A stretch of DNA of 43,875 nt. Origin: Symsagittifera roscoffensis (lineage: Eukaryota; Xenacoelomorpha; Acoela; Convolutidae). Each line of letters begins with the position of its first letter. The first letter of the stretch is position 1. This document shows, one piece after another, positions 1 to 12,127 of the stretch. The notes beneath the pieces were generated by a model. It saw only the letters and a list, made by a program, of their open reading frames with translations, searched no databases and was not told where the DNA came from. The DNA lies in the NCBI RefSeq assembly GCF_963678635.1, contig NW_026970819.1, positions 1-43,875 of the forward strand, written 5' to 3'. Both the position numbers and the translations under genes were made by a program.

Positions 1-221
1 GCTTTTTTGTGGAGAATTTTTTTTTACTCCGGCCGAACTTTCCATTGAATAAAAAGATTGCCGCAGTTCATTGAAAGTGAAATGCCCATTTTTGCTGAAA
101 AAAGGGCAAAACAAGATGATTTTGTATTTCAAAAATTTTATAAATCATTTGCATTTCAATTTCAACAGATGTTTAGTTTTATACACGTGCGTTTTTTTCG
201 ACTAATCTAAATGACTGGTTT
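1..221. other. AT-rich DNA, no gene seen
   Basis: This stretch lies left of the first MITE. I see no reading frame, RNA gene or repeat in it. Confidence 0.5.
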
Positions 222-229
222 CGAATTGT

Positions 230-426
230 GGCTCTTTTTCCTTTTTCCCCCCACCTCACACGACCTTCAAAATATTAGTGTAACGAGTGGTTTTACGAGG
301 TTGAATATGAAGACCAAATATGTTTGTCGTGGCCTTATCAGTCCGTATGTAATTTTTCATAGCAATCGGATAAAGTAGTCAACAAATTTACATGTAAAAA
401 TTTGCAGGGGGAAAGGAAAAAGAGCC
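230..426 (-). mobile_element. MITE copy 1 (8-bp TSD, hAT- or Merlin-type size class)
   Basis: This non-coding element of about 197 bp begins GGCTCTTTTTCCTTTTTCC and ends with the imperfect complement GGAAAGGAAAAAGAGCC, so it carries terminal inverted repeats of roughly 20 bp. It is flanked by an 8-bp duplication with one mismatch, CGAATTGT at 222-229 and CGAATGGT at 427-434. A second copy in opposite orientation lies at 43383-43580. An 8-bp target duplication is characteristic of hAT elements and also occurs with Merlin and P types; the GG start does not decide between them. It encodes no protein and would need a transposase supplied in trans. Confidence 0.85.
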
Positions 427-434
427 CGAATGGT

Positions 435-3400
435 TTCAGCTTTTTATGAAATTAAAAAACCAGGCCACAAAAGCTATTGAGGCACTGCATGATGCGCTGA
501 GGATAAAGAAACTGAGGCATATAACTGGTTATTGTGGGAAACAAAACTTGCATAACATTCCTCAGTATGTTTACAAACAGCAAAAGACAATGAAAATCAT
601 GGCAAATTTTAATAGTGAAAAACCTTCAAATGGCAATTTTTAGTAGCAAAAAAATGCAACTTTTGTTGCTTTTAAAATCTAATACTAGGTTTATCTGCAA
701 GCGATTATCAACAGAGTCGTTTTTGTCAGTGTTTTTGCAGCGTGTATATGGGAATGAATAAGTGACTGTTGTTTCGGCTTAACGCAGATGGACATCACAA
801 TTAGCTTAATTGTCGCCTCATTTAGTTTAAAACGTGTAGAATAAAATCAACTGATTGTGGTGGGCTTTAGATACAAGACAGTTTATTGTAATGAGTGAAG
901 TTTTTACCATCAATTGTAACTTTGACGGGTTGAGAACACAAACCAGTCTTTTTGACCAAAAACTTCTAGAAAAAAACTCATCGTAACAACCGCTATCTGA
1001 AAGAATCGATCACAATATAATTAAACCCTCCAACTGTGATCTACAGAACATTTAGCCCAAAAATAGCCATTCGATTGCCATCTTGAATGTCTTCTCACTA
1101 AAAATAACACTCTAACAGGGTGAGGTTTCTCCTTATAAGGTACGTCAAAACTTCAACCAATTCGTCTTCATCCTAATTACAAAAAAATCTTAGATGCCTC
1201 GGTATTAGAAAAAAAAACAGATCTGTCGTGGATTAGTCGATGTTGCATTGAGTTTTTAACTCCCAGCCTTGATTTTTACTGAATCATTTGTTAATATCTG
1301 ATCAAAATTGGAACAAAGTTTAAAGTTTTTTTAAATACGCATAAAAAATAGAAATTTGTTTGTTTTTTTTTTGTTTTTGTGGTGAAAACGTTTTAGACTC
1401 ATTGAACAATGACTGGCAATTTAAGTAAAACAAAAAACTAATAGTTCCCTTTTTACTGTTTTGCCATGTGCCATGTGAGCGGAATGCCCAATATTTTGAC
1501 ACAAAATTGTACAGGCAAGTGTTATACCGTAAAACAAACAGTTAAGCAGGGGATCTGGGGTGTTATTCCAGATTGTGATTTGCGCTCAAAGTAGAAGCAA
1601 GACAACAAAAGTTCCGTACTAAGAAGTCATACTTTCGACAGAATCTTTAGTCTATGAAGGAAAGAGCTACACAACTTTTACTTCTCACACAGAATTTTAG
1701 CTATTTTGAACGAGAATGATAAGCAGCATGAAGTGCTGAATCGCTAGAAATTTTTGTCTTCCCCGCTACCTGTTGGCTATTTTTTAGAAAAAATAACTGG
1801 CACAAAGTTCTTATGTATATTACTTATGCAGGGATCGCTAAAGATTATATTCGACTCCGAAATCGAAATAAATTATAAGTTCAAAACCTTGTAATTTCCT
1901 TTTTCGCGTAGCTCCTTGCCACCTAATTTTTTCACCGTCGCTACTGATTCACGGTATCACTTTAACTCGATCTTTCCGAAAAGATTCTTTCGAAATTCAA
2001 GCTCACTGCGAAATTTACGGTGGAGTTTCCTTGGAAATCCAAATTCGTTTTTTTTACCCAAATTTTAATGAGTTATGAAATTTTTTGTGGAAAAAATCAA
2101 TATAGCGTTATAATAGAGCTCTAAAATGCAAATCAGTCAATCCACAGTAAACTCAATTGATAACTTTGATTTCTTTAAGCAAAACTCTGAACTTTCATTT
2201 GGAAAGACCATGATAAGGCTAGAATTTTTTCGTTAAAAAATACACTTTATCTAAAAAATAAGCTCATCTAAAACTTGAACTAAACGCTAAAGCGGCAAGA
2301 CGTTGGCTAAAAGGTTCAAAAATTTTTGTCTTCTGTAAAAACAAAGTCTTCAGTCGAACAACTTTTTAGTTGACAGGATAGTAACCTGGAGTCTTGTATT
2401 AATCAAACTACAATAAATAGTAATTCTTAACAGAGTAAAATTTCTGCAACACTTAAAATCATTGTGTTCATTTCTAGTTCTGAGAATACACAAAACTTTA
2501 GGGTGATGAATTCTTCAGACCAAAACATAGGAAACAAAAAAGTTGGGAGAAAAAAAACGGATCCAAAAATTTCAATTTGAAAAAAAATTTTGTAAGAAAA
2601 ATTTCACAACAAAAAACAAGGGGAAAACACCGTCCAAAACCTCCAGACTTTATCAGCCTCATATAGTTAATGGAGCCTTGTTTAAAAAAAATCTCTAAAA
2701 TCAGTAATTGGTTAAAGTTTGTGACAAAATCCAAAAAGCAATATGTTATTAATGTTTTCAGTGGTTGAAATTTTTTTTTACAAAGTTGGGTTCATGAGAA
2801 TTTCAAAGATAAGATTAACCTAAACAGTTTCATACATAACGGGCTGAAAAATTGATGCTCTTGGGTGGAGAAAACAAGTCACTCTATCCCCATGTTGAGT
2901 TTTTCTTATGTTTTGGCTCCTATCTCTGATGTGGCAATGAACAATCCTTATGCAGGGTGAAGATTGTATGCCCCCTTTACGTTTTTTCAAAAAACACCCA
3001 TTTAATCCTAATCTGAATTTCAAAAAAAAAAATCAAAAAAAAACTTTCAAAAGAATTTTCAAAAAAAAATGTTTTGGTATTACAAAATAAAAACAACAGA
3101 TCTACGTGTTATCATATTCAGACTAACTTTAAGTGTATGAGTTGATTTTGATTGAATTTTCAACTCCCGGCCGTAACATTTTTTGATTCAGCAGTTACTT
3201 TTTAAGAAAAGTTGAAGCAAAAATTGAATTCTTTTGAAATACAAAGAAAAAAGTTTTTTTTTAAGTTTTTATAATTTGCTTAAACTATTGAGAAGAAAGT
3301 TTCATTTTTTTCTTATGGTATCTGGAACCTATCTGTCGAAACAAGCCCGAACGAACTTATAATATGACAACCGGATATGAAGAACAAATAGATCAAAATA

Positions 3401-3878
3401 CAATATTTTTTTTCATGGAAACGCTATATATATTAAAAATGAATTTGAAAAAAAGTTAAGTTTAAAAATTACAAAGCAACATACTGGAAAAACTTACGGC
3501 AAATTGAGCTGAGTTGCAACTCAGTTTATCGGAGTTGTTTTGTTACAAAAAAATTGCTCAGTTTTAAAATTCGAGATTTAGACCAAACAATTTAGCAGAC
3601 TTGTTAATCAATGTCACAACCTAACTGCTCGTTACCTAAACTATTTGCTGCATGTTTTGAGTGTACTATATGATGTAAGCATGATAGTCATTTCTAATTT
3701 CGACTAGATCAATATGTGGACTGATTAAGTTTTTTAGCTGGAAAAAATCAGAATAAATCTTTTTTTTTTTCGGAAAATTAATTTTAGATATTTGTTTTTT
3801 CTTCTCGTTGAAGTTTTATCAGTCTGGAAAGTTATTTCATTTTCCGGCTTTTATACAATGGTGATTTTAAAAATTCAA
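435..3878. other. AT-rich intergenic DNA, no supported gene
   Basis: This is about 3.4 kb of A+T-rich DNA with many poly-A and poly-T runs. Several short open frames exist (446-643 plus, 1320-1502 minus, 2498-2734 minus, 2820-3023 minus). None shows a recognisable motif, a convincing start or splice context, or a second copy in the window. I treat them as unsupported. Confidence 0.5.
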
Positions 3879-4109
3879 TTACAAGTAGAATTTTTGTTGA
3901 TTAAGTAAATCAGTAACAAGTAACGCCATAGGTGACCGACTGGCATATACTGAAGCCTTTTCGACGTAAGTCAAAGTCTTATAAGGAATTCCATGATAGA
4001 CATAGTGTGATTCAAAAATTCTTTTTTCATGTTGCATTTCCAAAAAAGTATTACCTTCTTTCTCTGACACGCTGTTACTGAAAAATAAAAACTTATTCAT
4101 TTTTTTCAA
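3879..4109 (-). other. Possible minus-strand exon or ORF remnant, unrecognised
   Basis: This is an open minus-strand frame ending in TAA at 3879-3881. Its first half begins in low-complexity T-rich DNA. From about 4075 downwards the composition becomes protein-like, with mixed charged residues and stretches such as HGIPYKTLTYVEKA and SPMALLVTDLLNQQ. A TTTTTCAG tract just upstream on the minus strand could be a 3' splice site, so the segment may be a terminal exon. The apparent first codon is not ATG. I do not recognise the family and no neighbouring exon is evident. It could be a chance open frame. Confidence 0.25.
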
Positions 4110-4250
4110 AAACTGACACAGTATTTTAGAGAACTTAACTGTAAGCTGAACGAACTTTCTGTGTTATTAAACAGTATTAAATGTTAACTTTTTGTCACAT
4201 TGGCGTTAACTACGAAAATTTATAAGACTCCTTTTTAAACTCCCTCTTGA

Positions 4251-4639
4251 TGCGAGCTTTGAGGATCGAATTAGTTTTTGAGGATATAAATAAATGTAAA
4301 AAAAAACGATGAACCTTAAGTGTTTTAACTATTTCAATCCAGCCCATTGATACTTACTGAGATATTGATTGATAAATCCACAACTATCAAGCAAATCTTT
4401 CAAATTCGTGCTGAGATAATGTTTTCAGTGTTCCCGATTATCATCAACTTCTCCCAAACTTACGAAACTTCCCGCATCTTTTTTTTATTGAAGAAAGAGA
4501 TCAACAAAATCTCATCGTAAAATGTTCTCCTTGAAGGCCATCTGAAAAGCTTTCAATAATCCTCTTATTCGTTCTCGTTTGAAAACCTTACATCTGATTT
4601 ATTTTATTTGGTAAAATTATAAATAGCAAACACACCAAA
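4251..4639 (+). repeat. Direct tandem duplication, copy 1 (389 bp)
   Basis: This begins TGCGAGCTTTGAGGATCGAA and ends TAGCAAACACACCAAA. The same sequence restarts at 4640 with few substitutions. It is non-coding in all frames as far as I can see. Confidence 0.85.
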
Positions 4640-5049
4640 TGCGAGCTTTGAGGATCGAATTAGCTTTTGAGGATATAAATAAATGTAAAAAAAAACGATG
4701 ATCCTCTATATCAATTAGCAAAACCCTAAGTGATTTAACTATTTCAATCCAGCCCATTGATACTTGCTGAGATATTGATTAATAAATCCACAATTATCAA
4801 GCAAATCTTTGAAATTCCTGCTGAGATAATGTTTTCAGTGTTCCCGATTATCATCATTTTCTCCCAAACTTACAAAATTTCCCGCATCTTTTTTTATTGA
4901 AGAAAGATATCAACAAAATCTCATCGTAAAATGTTCTCCTTGAAGGCCATCTGAAAAGCTTTCAATAATCCTTTTAATCGTTCTCGTTTGAAAACCTTAC
5001 ATCTGAGTTATTTTATTTGCTAAAATTATAAATAGCAAACAAACCAAAT
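4640..5049 (+). repeat. Direct tandem duplication, copy 2 (about 410 bp)
   Basis: This is the second copy of the 4251-4639 segment. It differs by point changes and by an extra block of about 20 bp near 4699-4720 (ATCCTCTATATCAATTAGC) that is absent from copy 1. Each copy holds the same AT-rich text, and neither copy carries an evident gene. Confidence 0.85.
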
Positions 5050-5828
5050 GACTGGGAGAGTAAGTATTCTTTCAAGATCAAAACCAAACTAGATTTAGAG
5101 AAAAAAATTCTTAAATTTAAAGAAAAAACGCAAAAAACGCTTTGAGTCACTCAGTTTTAGTTTTCAACTCTTGTGTGGATAAAACTAAGTATTATACCAA
5201 TCAGCTGAAGGTCCACATGCTGTGCCTAATTCGGGGGACTTGCGGTGCCTACGCTGTGCCTAATCAATTAGCCGCCGCATAAACCAAACTTAGCTCCTTA
5301 ATTTCAAAAGATCAAGAAATCAGTTTCTTAACCATTTTCCAAAGAGTACCGGTGGCGCTAAGTAGATCCATAAAAATTAGCGCCAATTTTTGAGGACCAC
5401 CTCGGACGGATTTACCCAACACAGCCAAAAACTGCTGGTTGACGTCGGATTGTTTTTAATTCTATTTATCGGATTGATCCTATTTTAATCTATCTAGAAT
5501 CCGGTACAAAGAGATAATTAGGTTTTGTTTTATACAATTAATGATACCTATATGTTTAACATGATAGCAAAACAACCTACTTTTTTCACAAACTTTTTTT
5601 TTCACAAGGAAACTGTTTTCAAAAAATTTTTTTCTCTTTAGCTATTGCGAGCAGTATTTCACTCCCAAAACTTGAATTCTGTTTTTGCGTGAAAGAGGAA
5701 AAATAGCAAAAATTAGCGAAATAGCAAAAATTAGCGAAAAAGAAGATAATTCAAGTTGCAACAGGCAGTTTTAATTGAATGAAATTCTTACAGAGAGCGT
5801 GGTGCGCTTATCCAAAGAAGAAACATGG
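5050..5828. other. Non-coding flank left of the array
   Basis: No gene is seen. There is a locally less AT-rich patch at 5200-5460, with TGTGCCTAAT appearing twice (5221-5262), and a short tandem repeat of ATAGCAAAAATTAGCGAA at 5703-5740. The patch may be a fragment of another repeat family. Confidence 0.5.
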
Positions 5829-5999
5829 GAGGGATACTGATCTAACCAATGCTATTTTAAAAAATGATTCAAATAATCTTTCAATATTGACACTATGGAA
5901 ATGAGAAAAGAATGAAACAAAAAAATCGATGTGTTTTTAATAAACTTTCTTAAAATGATATTCTACCAGTAGTCTTTTTAAATATCTATCACCGAGATA

Positions 6000-8483
6000 T
6001 AGGACTGCGTAAAAAGTTTGTGCTATGTTACTTTATTTTCCACCGGCTTGATATTCAGCAGGTCTACGAGCTGTTGGAAAAAAATTGAAACTTGAAAAAC
6101 GTAGAATTACTACAATGGACTTGAAAATCAATCACCAGGTTTATCTGACTGCAAATAAAACCTAACCCAAAAATTCAGCTAAAAAAATTCTCCAGCTGCA
6201 AGTTCTTTGATGTTCATTTCTGGTAGAAAAATACAAACTCTGACGCTGCCATCAAACTTAGACAATATAGAGGTCTGATTGGCATAAACCATTCTTCATT
6301 GGAAAAATAATTGGTTTTTTCAAAATCTTACGAGTTGATGCAATTTGTTTTGATGCCGCGGAACATATCTACGAAGCACATAACACTAGTCCAATCTTTT
6401 CTGCCACGCAGCACTGAAAGTGTATGAACAACCTGATTGATCATTTGAGTGGTAAACATTTCTGTTTATTTGTCACATTGACACAAAACCAAGTTTTTAT
6501 CAATTAATAGAAAATTGAATGGAAAATCAGTCGTGCTATCTTTCGAAGGTCTTCGCTGTTGGAAAAATAAATTTAAAGACAAAGAATTGGCCATTGCATT
6601 TTTTGATTGTTCTATAGTGATTTTCTTTTTTTTCTTCCTCCAGTCAACTTCAATCTTTTTTTTAACTTGAGCAAAAACTTTAACTTACTTACTGGCATAA
6701 GAAACTACTCTGAAAACGGTGATTAATTAACTTTGCCCCTAAATCAAACTAATCAAAATTTTAGTTTTAGAAAAATTTACGCAGAGTTTTCCGATAAAAA
6801 ATAAAAGCAAGGTGCAAGGTACTTGGACAAAAAATGGAGAACCTTGATAATTTGGTTTGCACGAGTATTCACATCTCTCATTTCCAAAATTAGCCAAGTT
6901 GCAAAAAATTTTTACCTCATTTTATTTCTAGCAACCACGGCGCCCTGAAAAAAAGCAAGTTTTACAATGGATGGCTGCTGAAGAATGAGCAACAGTGAGA
7001 AACTAGCAGAAGCGGAGAATATCCTATCTTCAAATTCAGTGTTATGTGCTTGAATGACTTCACAGAGATACATATAAGTATCATAGACAAAAATAAAGTG
7101 AAATGAATGCCGCGGTCAAGTGCTGCAGGGGAAAGAACAAATCATACTATCTAAAGAAGAGTTGACTACTTTGAGTTGGTTTTTCCCGATGGTTGACCAG
7201 TTCATCTCTTTTCAAAGATTCAAGCCTATTCAAAATAAAAGCCGGAAAAGGAGGAGTTTAGGTTTTCAAGCTAGTCTTAGTACCCGAATGTCAACACGGA
7301 GTTCAAATGGAACTCAGCAAATCTGACTCAACTGAAGAAACTGAAGAAACAGAGTTTACTTAAAAAATTATATCATGCAAAAACTGAAAAAGTCCCACCT
7401 GACTATGAATCGGAAATGCATGACAATGATTATTATAGTTTCAATAGTTACAAGTTATGCTCGATCCGAGTTTCTACGCTGTTCATAAGCACAGATAGAA
7501 AATGACAATTGCTCTTTCCACAGGACAAAACGGTTGACATGAACTTGATGCAACTGTAGTAGTCATTTTTGTTTATAATCAAGGTTAAACCAAACAAAAT
7601 TCCAGGAAAAATTTGTTCTAATGCCGCTGTTCCTAGATTAGAAGTGGTTTATAGGTTTCAAGTGATTTTAATCCTATTCGGACTAAGTTTATGATCTAAA
7701 AAGACTCTTTGACGCAACTAAAGTGAGAAGAAAGTTTAACTTGGTTTTGAAAATTGTCTGGTTGAGTTGGATGCATATTACCAAGCCCAACGGTGTGAAT
7801 AAAATTCTCTCTCAAGCTTTGAAGAATACTTTATTTTTACAAAGATATTTGACCTACAGAAAAGCTTAACGCTCACAGTATTCCACCAGGTTTCGTAAAA
7901 TTTCTTGGAGTTGATTGTTTGAGAAACCTTGAAATTATTTTACTGGTGTTTGATGACACATGGGTGGAAAAATTTAATGATACAAAACTGTTACTAGCAT
8001 CGAAAGAATGTCATCAGGATCAAGATGTTATTGATGATAAGCCAAACTAACTCCAGCAAAGCCGATGGTCACGAACTATTGTTTTGAACGTTTTTATTCA
8101 AATCACTCTGTGATATTCAGCATCTTGCTCATCTCGGATGAAAAATTTTCTCTAACTTTCTTACAAAGTTTTTATTTAATTGCAACAAAAGACACCTTCA
8201 GACACCTCCTAACATTGGATTGTCGTAGATAATGATGAAACAAATTTCCCGGGGCACTTCAGTTTTCTAGTTACCAATATATAAGGCACATATGACACCA
8301 GCCCGAAATGAAGTAATGCTGATCTAATCATTTGTACTTAAAAAAACTGGTTCAATTACTTTTTTGACATTGACACTATGATGATGAGAAAGGAATGAAA
8401 TAAAAAAAATTCGCCTTGGTTTAAAAAGAATTCAAAAAGTTATATTCTACCAGTAGTTTATCTAAATATCTAACACTGGAAAA
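6000..8483 (+). pseudogene. Unit 1 (~2.48 kb class), decayed
   Basis: This is a full-length older-class unit, nearly identical to unit 2. Coding-like segments occur at ~6100-6215, ~6335-6410 (AEHIYEAHNTSP type), ~6660-6730, ~6965-7030, 7120-7326 (68 codons open, with LSKEELTTLSWFFPMVDQF) and ~7360-7490 (KVPPDYESEMHDND). The splice-like tract CTCTTTCCACAG is near 7525. The ATPase remnant runs from ~7790 to the TAA at 8325-8327. Its Walker-B-like LLVFDDT is at ~7941-7960, with the following CEE replaced by WVE. SRTIVLN is at ~8070-8090 and LFKSLCDIQH follows. The Walker A region has been deleted. Frames change between segments, so no long protein can be made. Confidence 0.85.
7120..7326 (+). 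pseudogene. Open segment F of unit 1 (68 codons), unrecognised
   Basis: This is the longest clean frame inside unit 1. It has an EELTTLSWFFPMVDQFIS core followed by a basic Arg/Lys/Ser-rich tail. The same frame recurs at 9602-9808 with one residue change (Q to R) and at 13198-13401 in a diverged form, so the reading frame survived in three units. The apparent first codon is CTG, not ATG. It is most likely an internal exon of the ancestral gene. I recognise no domain. Frame preservation in units 1 and 2 is explained by their recent duplication. Confidence 0.5.
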
Positions 8484-10965
8484 TAGGACTGCGTAAAAAG
8501 TATATGCTATGTTACTTTATTTTCCACCGGCTTGAGATTCAGCAGGTCTACGAGCTGTTGGAAAAAAATTGAAACTTGAAAAACGTAGAATTACTACAAT
8601 GGACTTGAAAATCAATCACCAGGTTTATCTGACTGCAAATAAAACCTAACCCAAAAATTCAGCTAAAAAAATTCTCCAGCTGCAAGTTCTTTGATGTTCA
8701 TTTCTGGTAGAAAGATACAAACTCTGACGCTGCCATCAAACTTAGACAATATAGAGGTCTGATTGGCATAAACCATTCTTCATTGGAAAAATAATTGGTT
8801 TTTTCAAAATCTTACGAGTTGATGCAATTTGTTTTGATGCCGCGGAACATATCTACGAAGCACATAACACTAGTCCAATCTTTACTGCCACGCAGCACTG
8901 AAAGTGTATGAACAACCTGATCGATCATTTGAGTGGTAAACATTTCTGTTTATTTGTCACATTGACACAAAACCAAGTTTTTATCAATTAATAGAAAATT
9001 GAAGGGAAAATCAGTCGTGCTATCTTTCGAAGGTCTTCGCTGTTGGAAAAATAAATTTAAAGACAAAGAATTGGCCATTGCATTTTTTGATTGTTCTATA
9101 GTGATTTTCTTTTTTTTCTTCCTCCAGTCAACTTCAATCTTTTTTTAACTTGAGCAAAAACTTTAACTTACTTACTGGCATAGAAACTACTCTGAAAACG
9201 GTGATTAATTAACTTTGCCCCTAAATCAAACTAATCAAAATTTTGGTTTTAGAAAAATTTACGCAGAGTTTTCAGATAAAAAATAAAAGCAAGGTGCAAG
9301 GTACTTGGACAAAAAATAGAGAACCTTGATAATTTGATTTGCAAGAGTATTCAGATCTCTCATTTCCAAAATTAGCCAAGTTGCAAAAAATTTTTACCTC
9401 ATTTTATTTCTAGCAACCACGGCGCCCTGAAAAAAAGCAAGTTTTACAATGGATGGCTGCTGAAGAATGAGCAACAGTGAGAAACTAGCAGAAGCGGAGG
9501 TTATCCTATCTTCAAATTCAGTGTTATGTGCTTGAATGACTTCACAGAGATACATATAAGTATCATAGACAAAAATAAATTGAAATGAATGCCGCGGTCA
9601 AGTGCTGCAGGGGAAAGAACAAATCATACTATCTAAAGAAGAGTTGACTACTTTGAGTTGGTTTTTCCCGATGGTTGACCAGTTCATCTCTTTTCAAAGA
9701 TTCAAGCCTATTCGAAATAAAAGCCGGAAAAGGAGGAGTTTAGGTTTTCAAGCTAGTCTTAGTACCCGAATGTCAACACGGAGTTCAAATGGAACTCAGC
9801 AAATCTGACTCAACTGAAGAAACTGAAGAAACAGAGTTTACTTAAAAAATTTTATCATGCAAAAACTGAAAAAGTCCCACCTGACTATGAATCGGAAATG
9901 CATGACAATGATTATTATAGTTACAATAGTTACAAGTTATGCTCGATCCGAGTTTCTACGCTGTTCATAAGCACATATAGAAAATGACAATTGCTCTTTC
10001 CACTGTACAAAATGGTTGACATGAACTTGATGCAACTGTAACAGTCATTTTTGTTTATAATCAAGGTTAAACCAAACAAAATTCCAGGAAAAATTTGTTC
10101 TAATGCCGCTGTTCCTAGATTAGAAGTGGTTTATAGGTTTCAAGTGATTTTAATCTTATTCGGACTAATTTTTTGTTCTAAAAAGACTCTTTGACGCAAC
10201 TAAAGTGAGAAGAAAGTTTAACTTGGTTTTGAAAATTGTCTGGTTGAGTTGGATGCATATTACCAAGTCCAACGGTGTGAATAAAATTCTCTCTCAAGCT
10301 TTGAAGAATACTTTATTTTTACAAAGATATTTGATCTACAGAAAAGCTTAACGCTCACAGTATTCCATCAGGTTTCGTAAAATTTCTTGGAGTTGATTGT
10401 TTGAGAAACCTTGAAATTATTTTACTGGTGTATGATGACACATGGGTGGAAAAATTTAATGATACAAAACTGTTACTAGCATCGAAAGAATGTCATCAGG
10501 ATCAAGATGTTATTGATGTTAAGCCAAACTAACTCCAGCAAAGCCGATGGTCACGAACTATTGTTTTGAACGTTTTTATTCAAATCACCCTGTGATATTC
10601 AGCATCTTGCTCATCTCGGATAAAAAAATTTCTCTAACTTTCTTACAAAGTTTTTATTTAATTGCAACAAAAGACATCTTCAGACACCTCCTAACATTGG
10701 ATTGTCGTAGATAATGATGAAACAAATTTCCCGGGGCACTTCAGTTTTCTAGTTACCAATATATAAGGCACATATGACACCAGCCCGAAATGAAGTAATG
10801 CTGATCTAATCATTTGTACTTAAAAAAACTGGTTCAATTACTTTTTTGACCTTGACACTATGACGATGAGAAAGGAATGAAATAAAAAAAATTCGCCTTG
10901 ATTTAAAAGAAATTCAAAAAGTTATATTCTACCAGTAGTTTATCTAAATATCTAACACTGGAAAA
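8484..10965 (+). pseudogene. Unit 2 (~2.48 kb class), decayed near-twin of unit 1
   Basis: From ~8484 to ~10950 this repeats unit 1 almost base for base, with scattered substitutions and one- or two-base indels. Segment F is at 9602-9808. The ATPase remnant ends at the TAA at 10807-10809. Its Walker-B-like text at 10424-10450 has mutated from VFDDT to VYDDT. The two units diverge sharply 5' of 6000/8484, which marks the duplication boundary at the unit start. Confidence 0.85.
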
Positions 10966-12127
10966 TAGGACTGCGTAAAACGTATCTGCAAGGTTACTTT
11001 CTTTTCCACCGATTGAAATTCAGCAAGTCTTCGAAGTTGTGCAAAAACGTAGAGCTAATGCAATGTATTTGGAAATCATTCAAGAGTTTTATGTGACTGT
11101 GAAAAAACATATCCGAAAAATTCTCACCGCCTTAAACTTTTTCTAGCTGCATGTTCCCTGTGAAAACACAAAAACTTAGACGATATAGAGGTCTGACTGG
11201 CATAGACTATTGTTAATTGAACAACTATTTAAATTTTCGAAAAAAAACTCACGAATTCATGCAATTTTGTATGATGCCGCGGGGAATGTCTACGAGGCAC
11301 AAAACCCGGGTCCTATCTTCTGTTATGCGCTGCTCTGAGATTGCAAAAACAGCCTGATTGATAACTTCAGTGGTTAATTTTTCCAGTTTTTTTTCTCAAA
11401 TTGACAAAACCAAGATTTATCGAAGGTTAGAAGATTGAATGGAAGATAAGTCGTGCTATGTTTTTAAGGTCTGCGCCGTAAGAAAAATCAGAAAACAGAT
11501 AAATGGTCCATTGCATTTTTTTGATTATTGTACGGTGACTACATAATTTTCCTACCTCCAGTCAATTTCAATCACTTCCTAAAATTGAACAAAAAGCTTT
11601 GAACTGGTTGGAAAATTTCTGGCATGGAATTTACTATGAAAACGGTGACTCCTTAAAATCGCTTCTATATCAAACTATTCAAAATTTTGTTTCGAGAAAT
11701 CCTTACGCAGAAGTATTTCGAACTATTGATTTGAACGTTTTATTCAAATCACCCTGTGATATTCAGCAGTTTGATCATCTCTGATTACCTTCTTTCGTAA
11801 TTTCTTTACAAATTTTGTATAAACTGGCGACAATAGACAACGTCATACACCTCCTAACATTGTATTGTCGGAGATAAGTTAAAAATACAACTCCTGAGGC
11901 ATATCAATTCTATGTTTGCCAATAAATAAGGCTAAGGTGACACCCGTCCTAAATGAACCAATGCTGATCTAACCATTGCTACTTATGAAAACTGATTCAG
12001 TTTCTTTTTCCATTTTGACACCATGATGATGAGAAAGGTATGAAATGAAAAACTCGCAATAGTTTTAAAAAACTTTCATGAAAACAAATTCAACCAGTAG
12101 TCTATCTAATTATCTACAACCCAGATA
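10966..12127 (+). pseudogene. Unit 3, internally deleted (1.16 kb)
   Basis: The 5' part is intact enough to show the usual segments, including a short NWLENFWHGIYYENGD stretch. After SRNPYAE (~11715) the sequence jumps straight to FRTIDLN of the ATPase 3' end, removing about 1.3 kb including Walker B. The jump kept the frame, giving a 61-codon fused open frame at 11599-11784 that ends in LFKSPCDIQQFDHL and a TGA. The ATPase tail ends at 11970-11972. This copy gives the clearest reading of the LFKSP motif. Confidence 0.85.

Noticed and set aside
1559-1572. GGTGTTATTCCAGA, exact complement of TCTGGAATAACACC at 43587-43600
   Set aside because: The match is only 14 bp. It lies outside both MITEs and its flanks do not align, so it is probably chance or a trace of a dispersed repeat.
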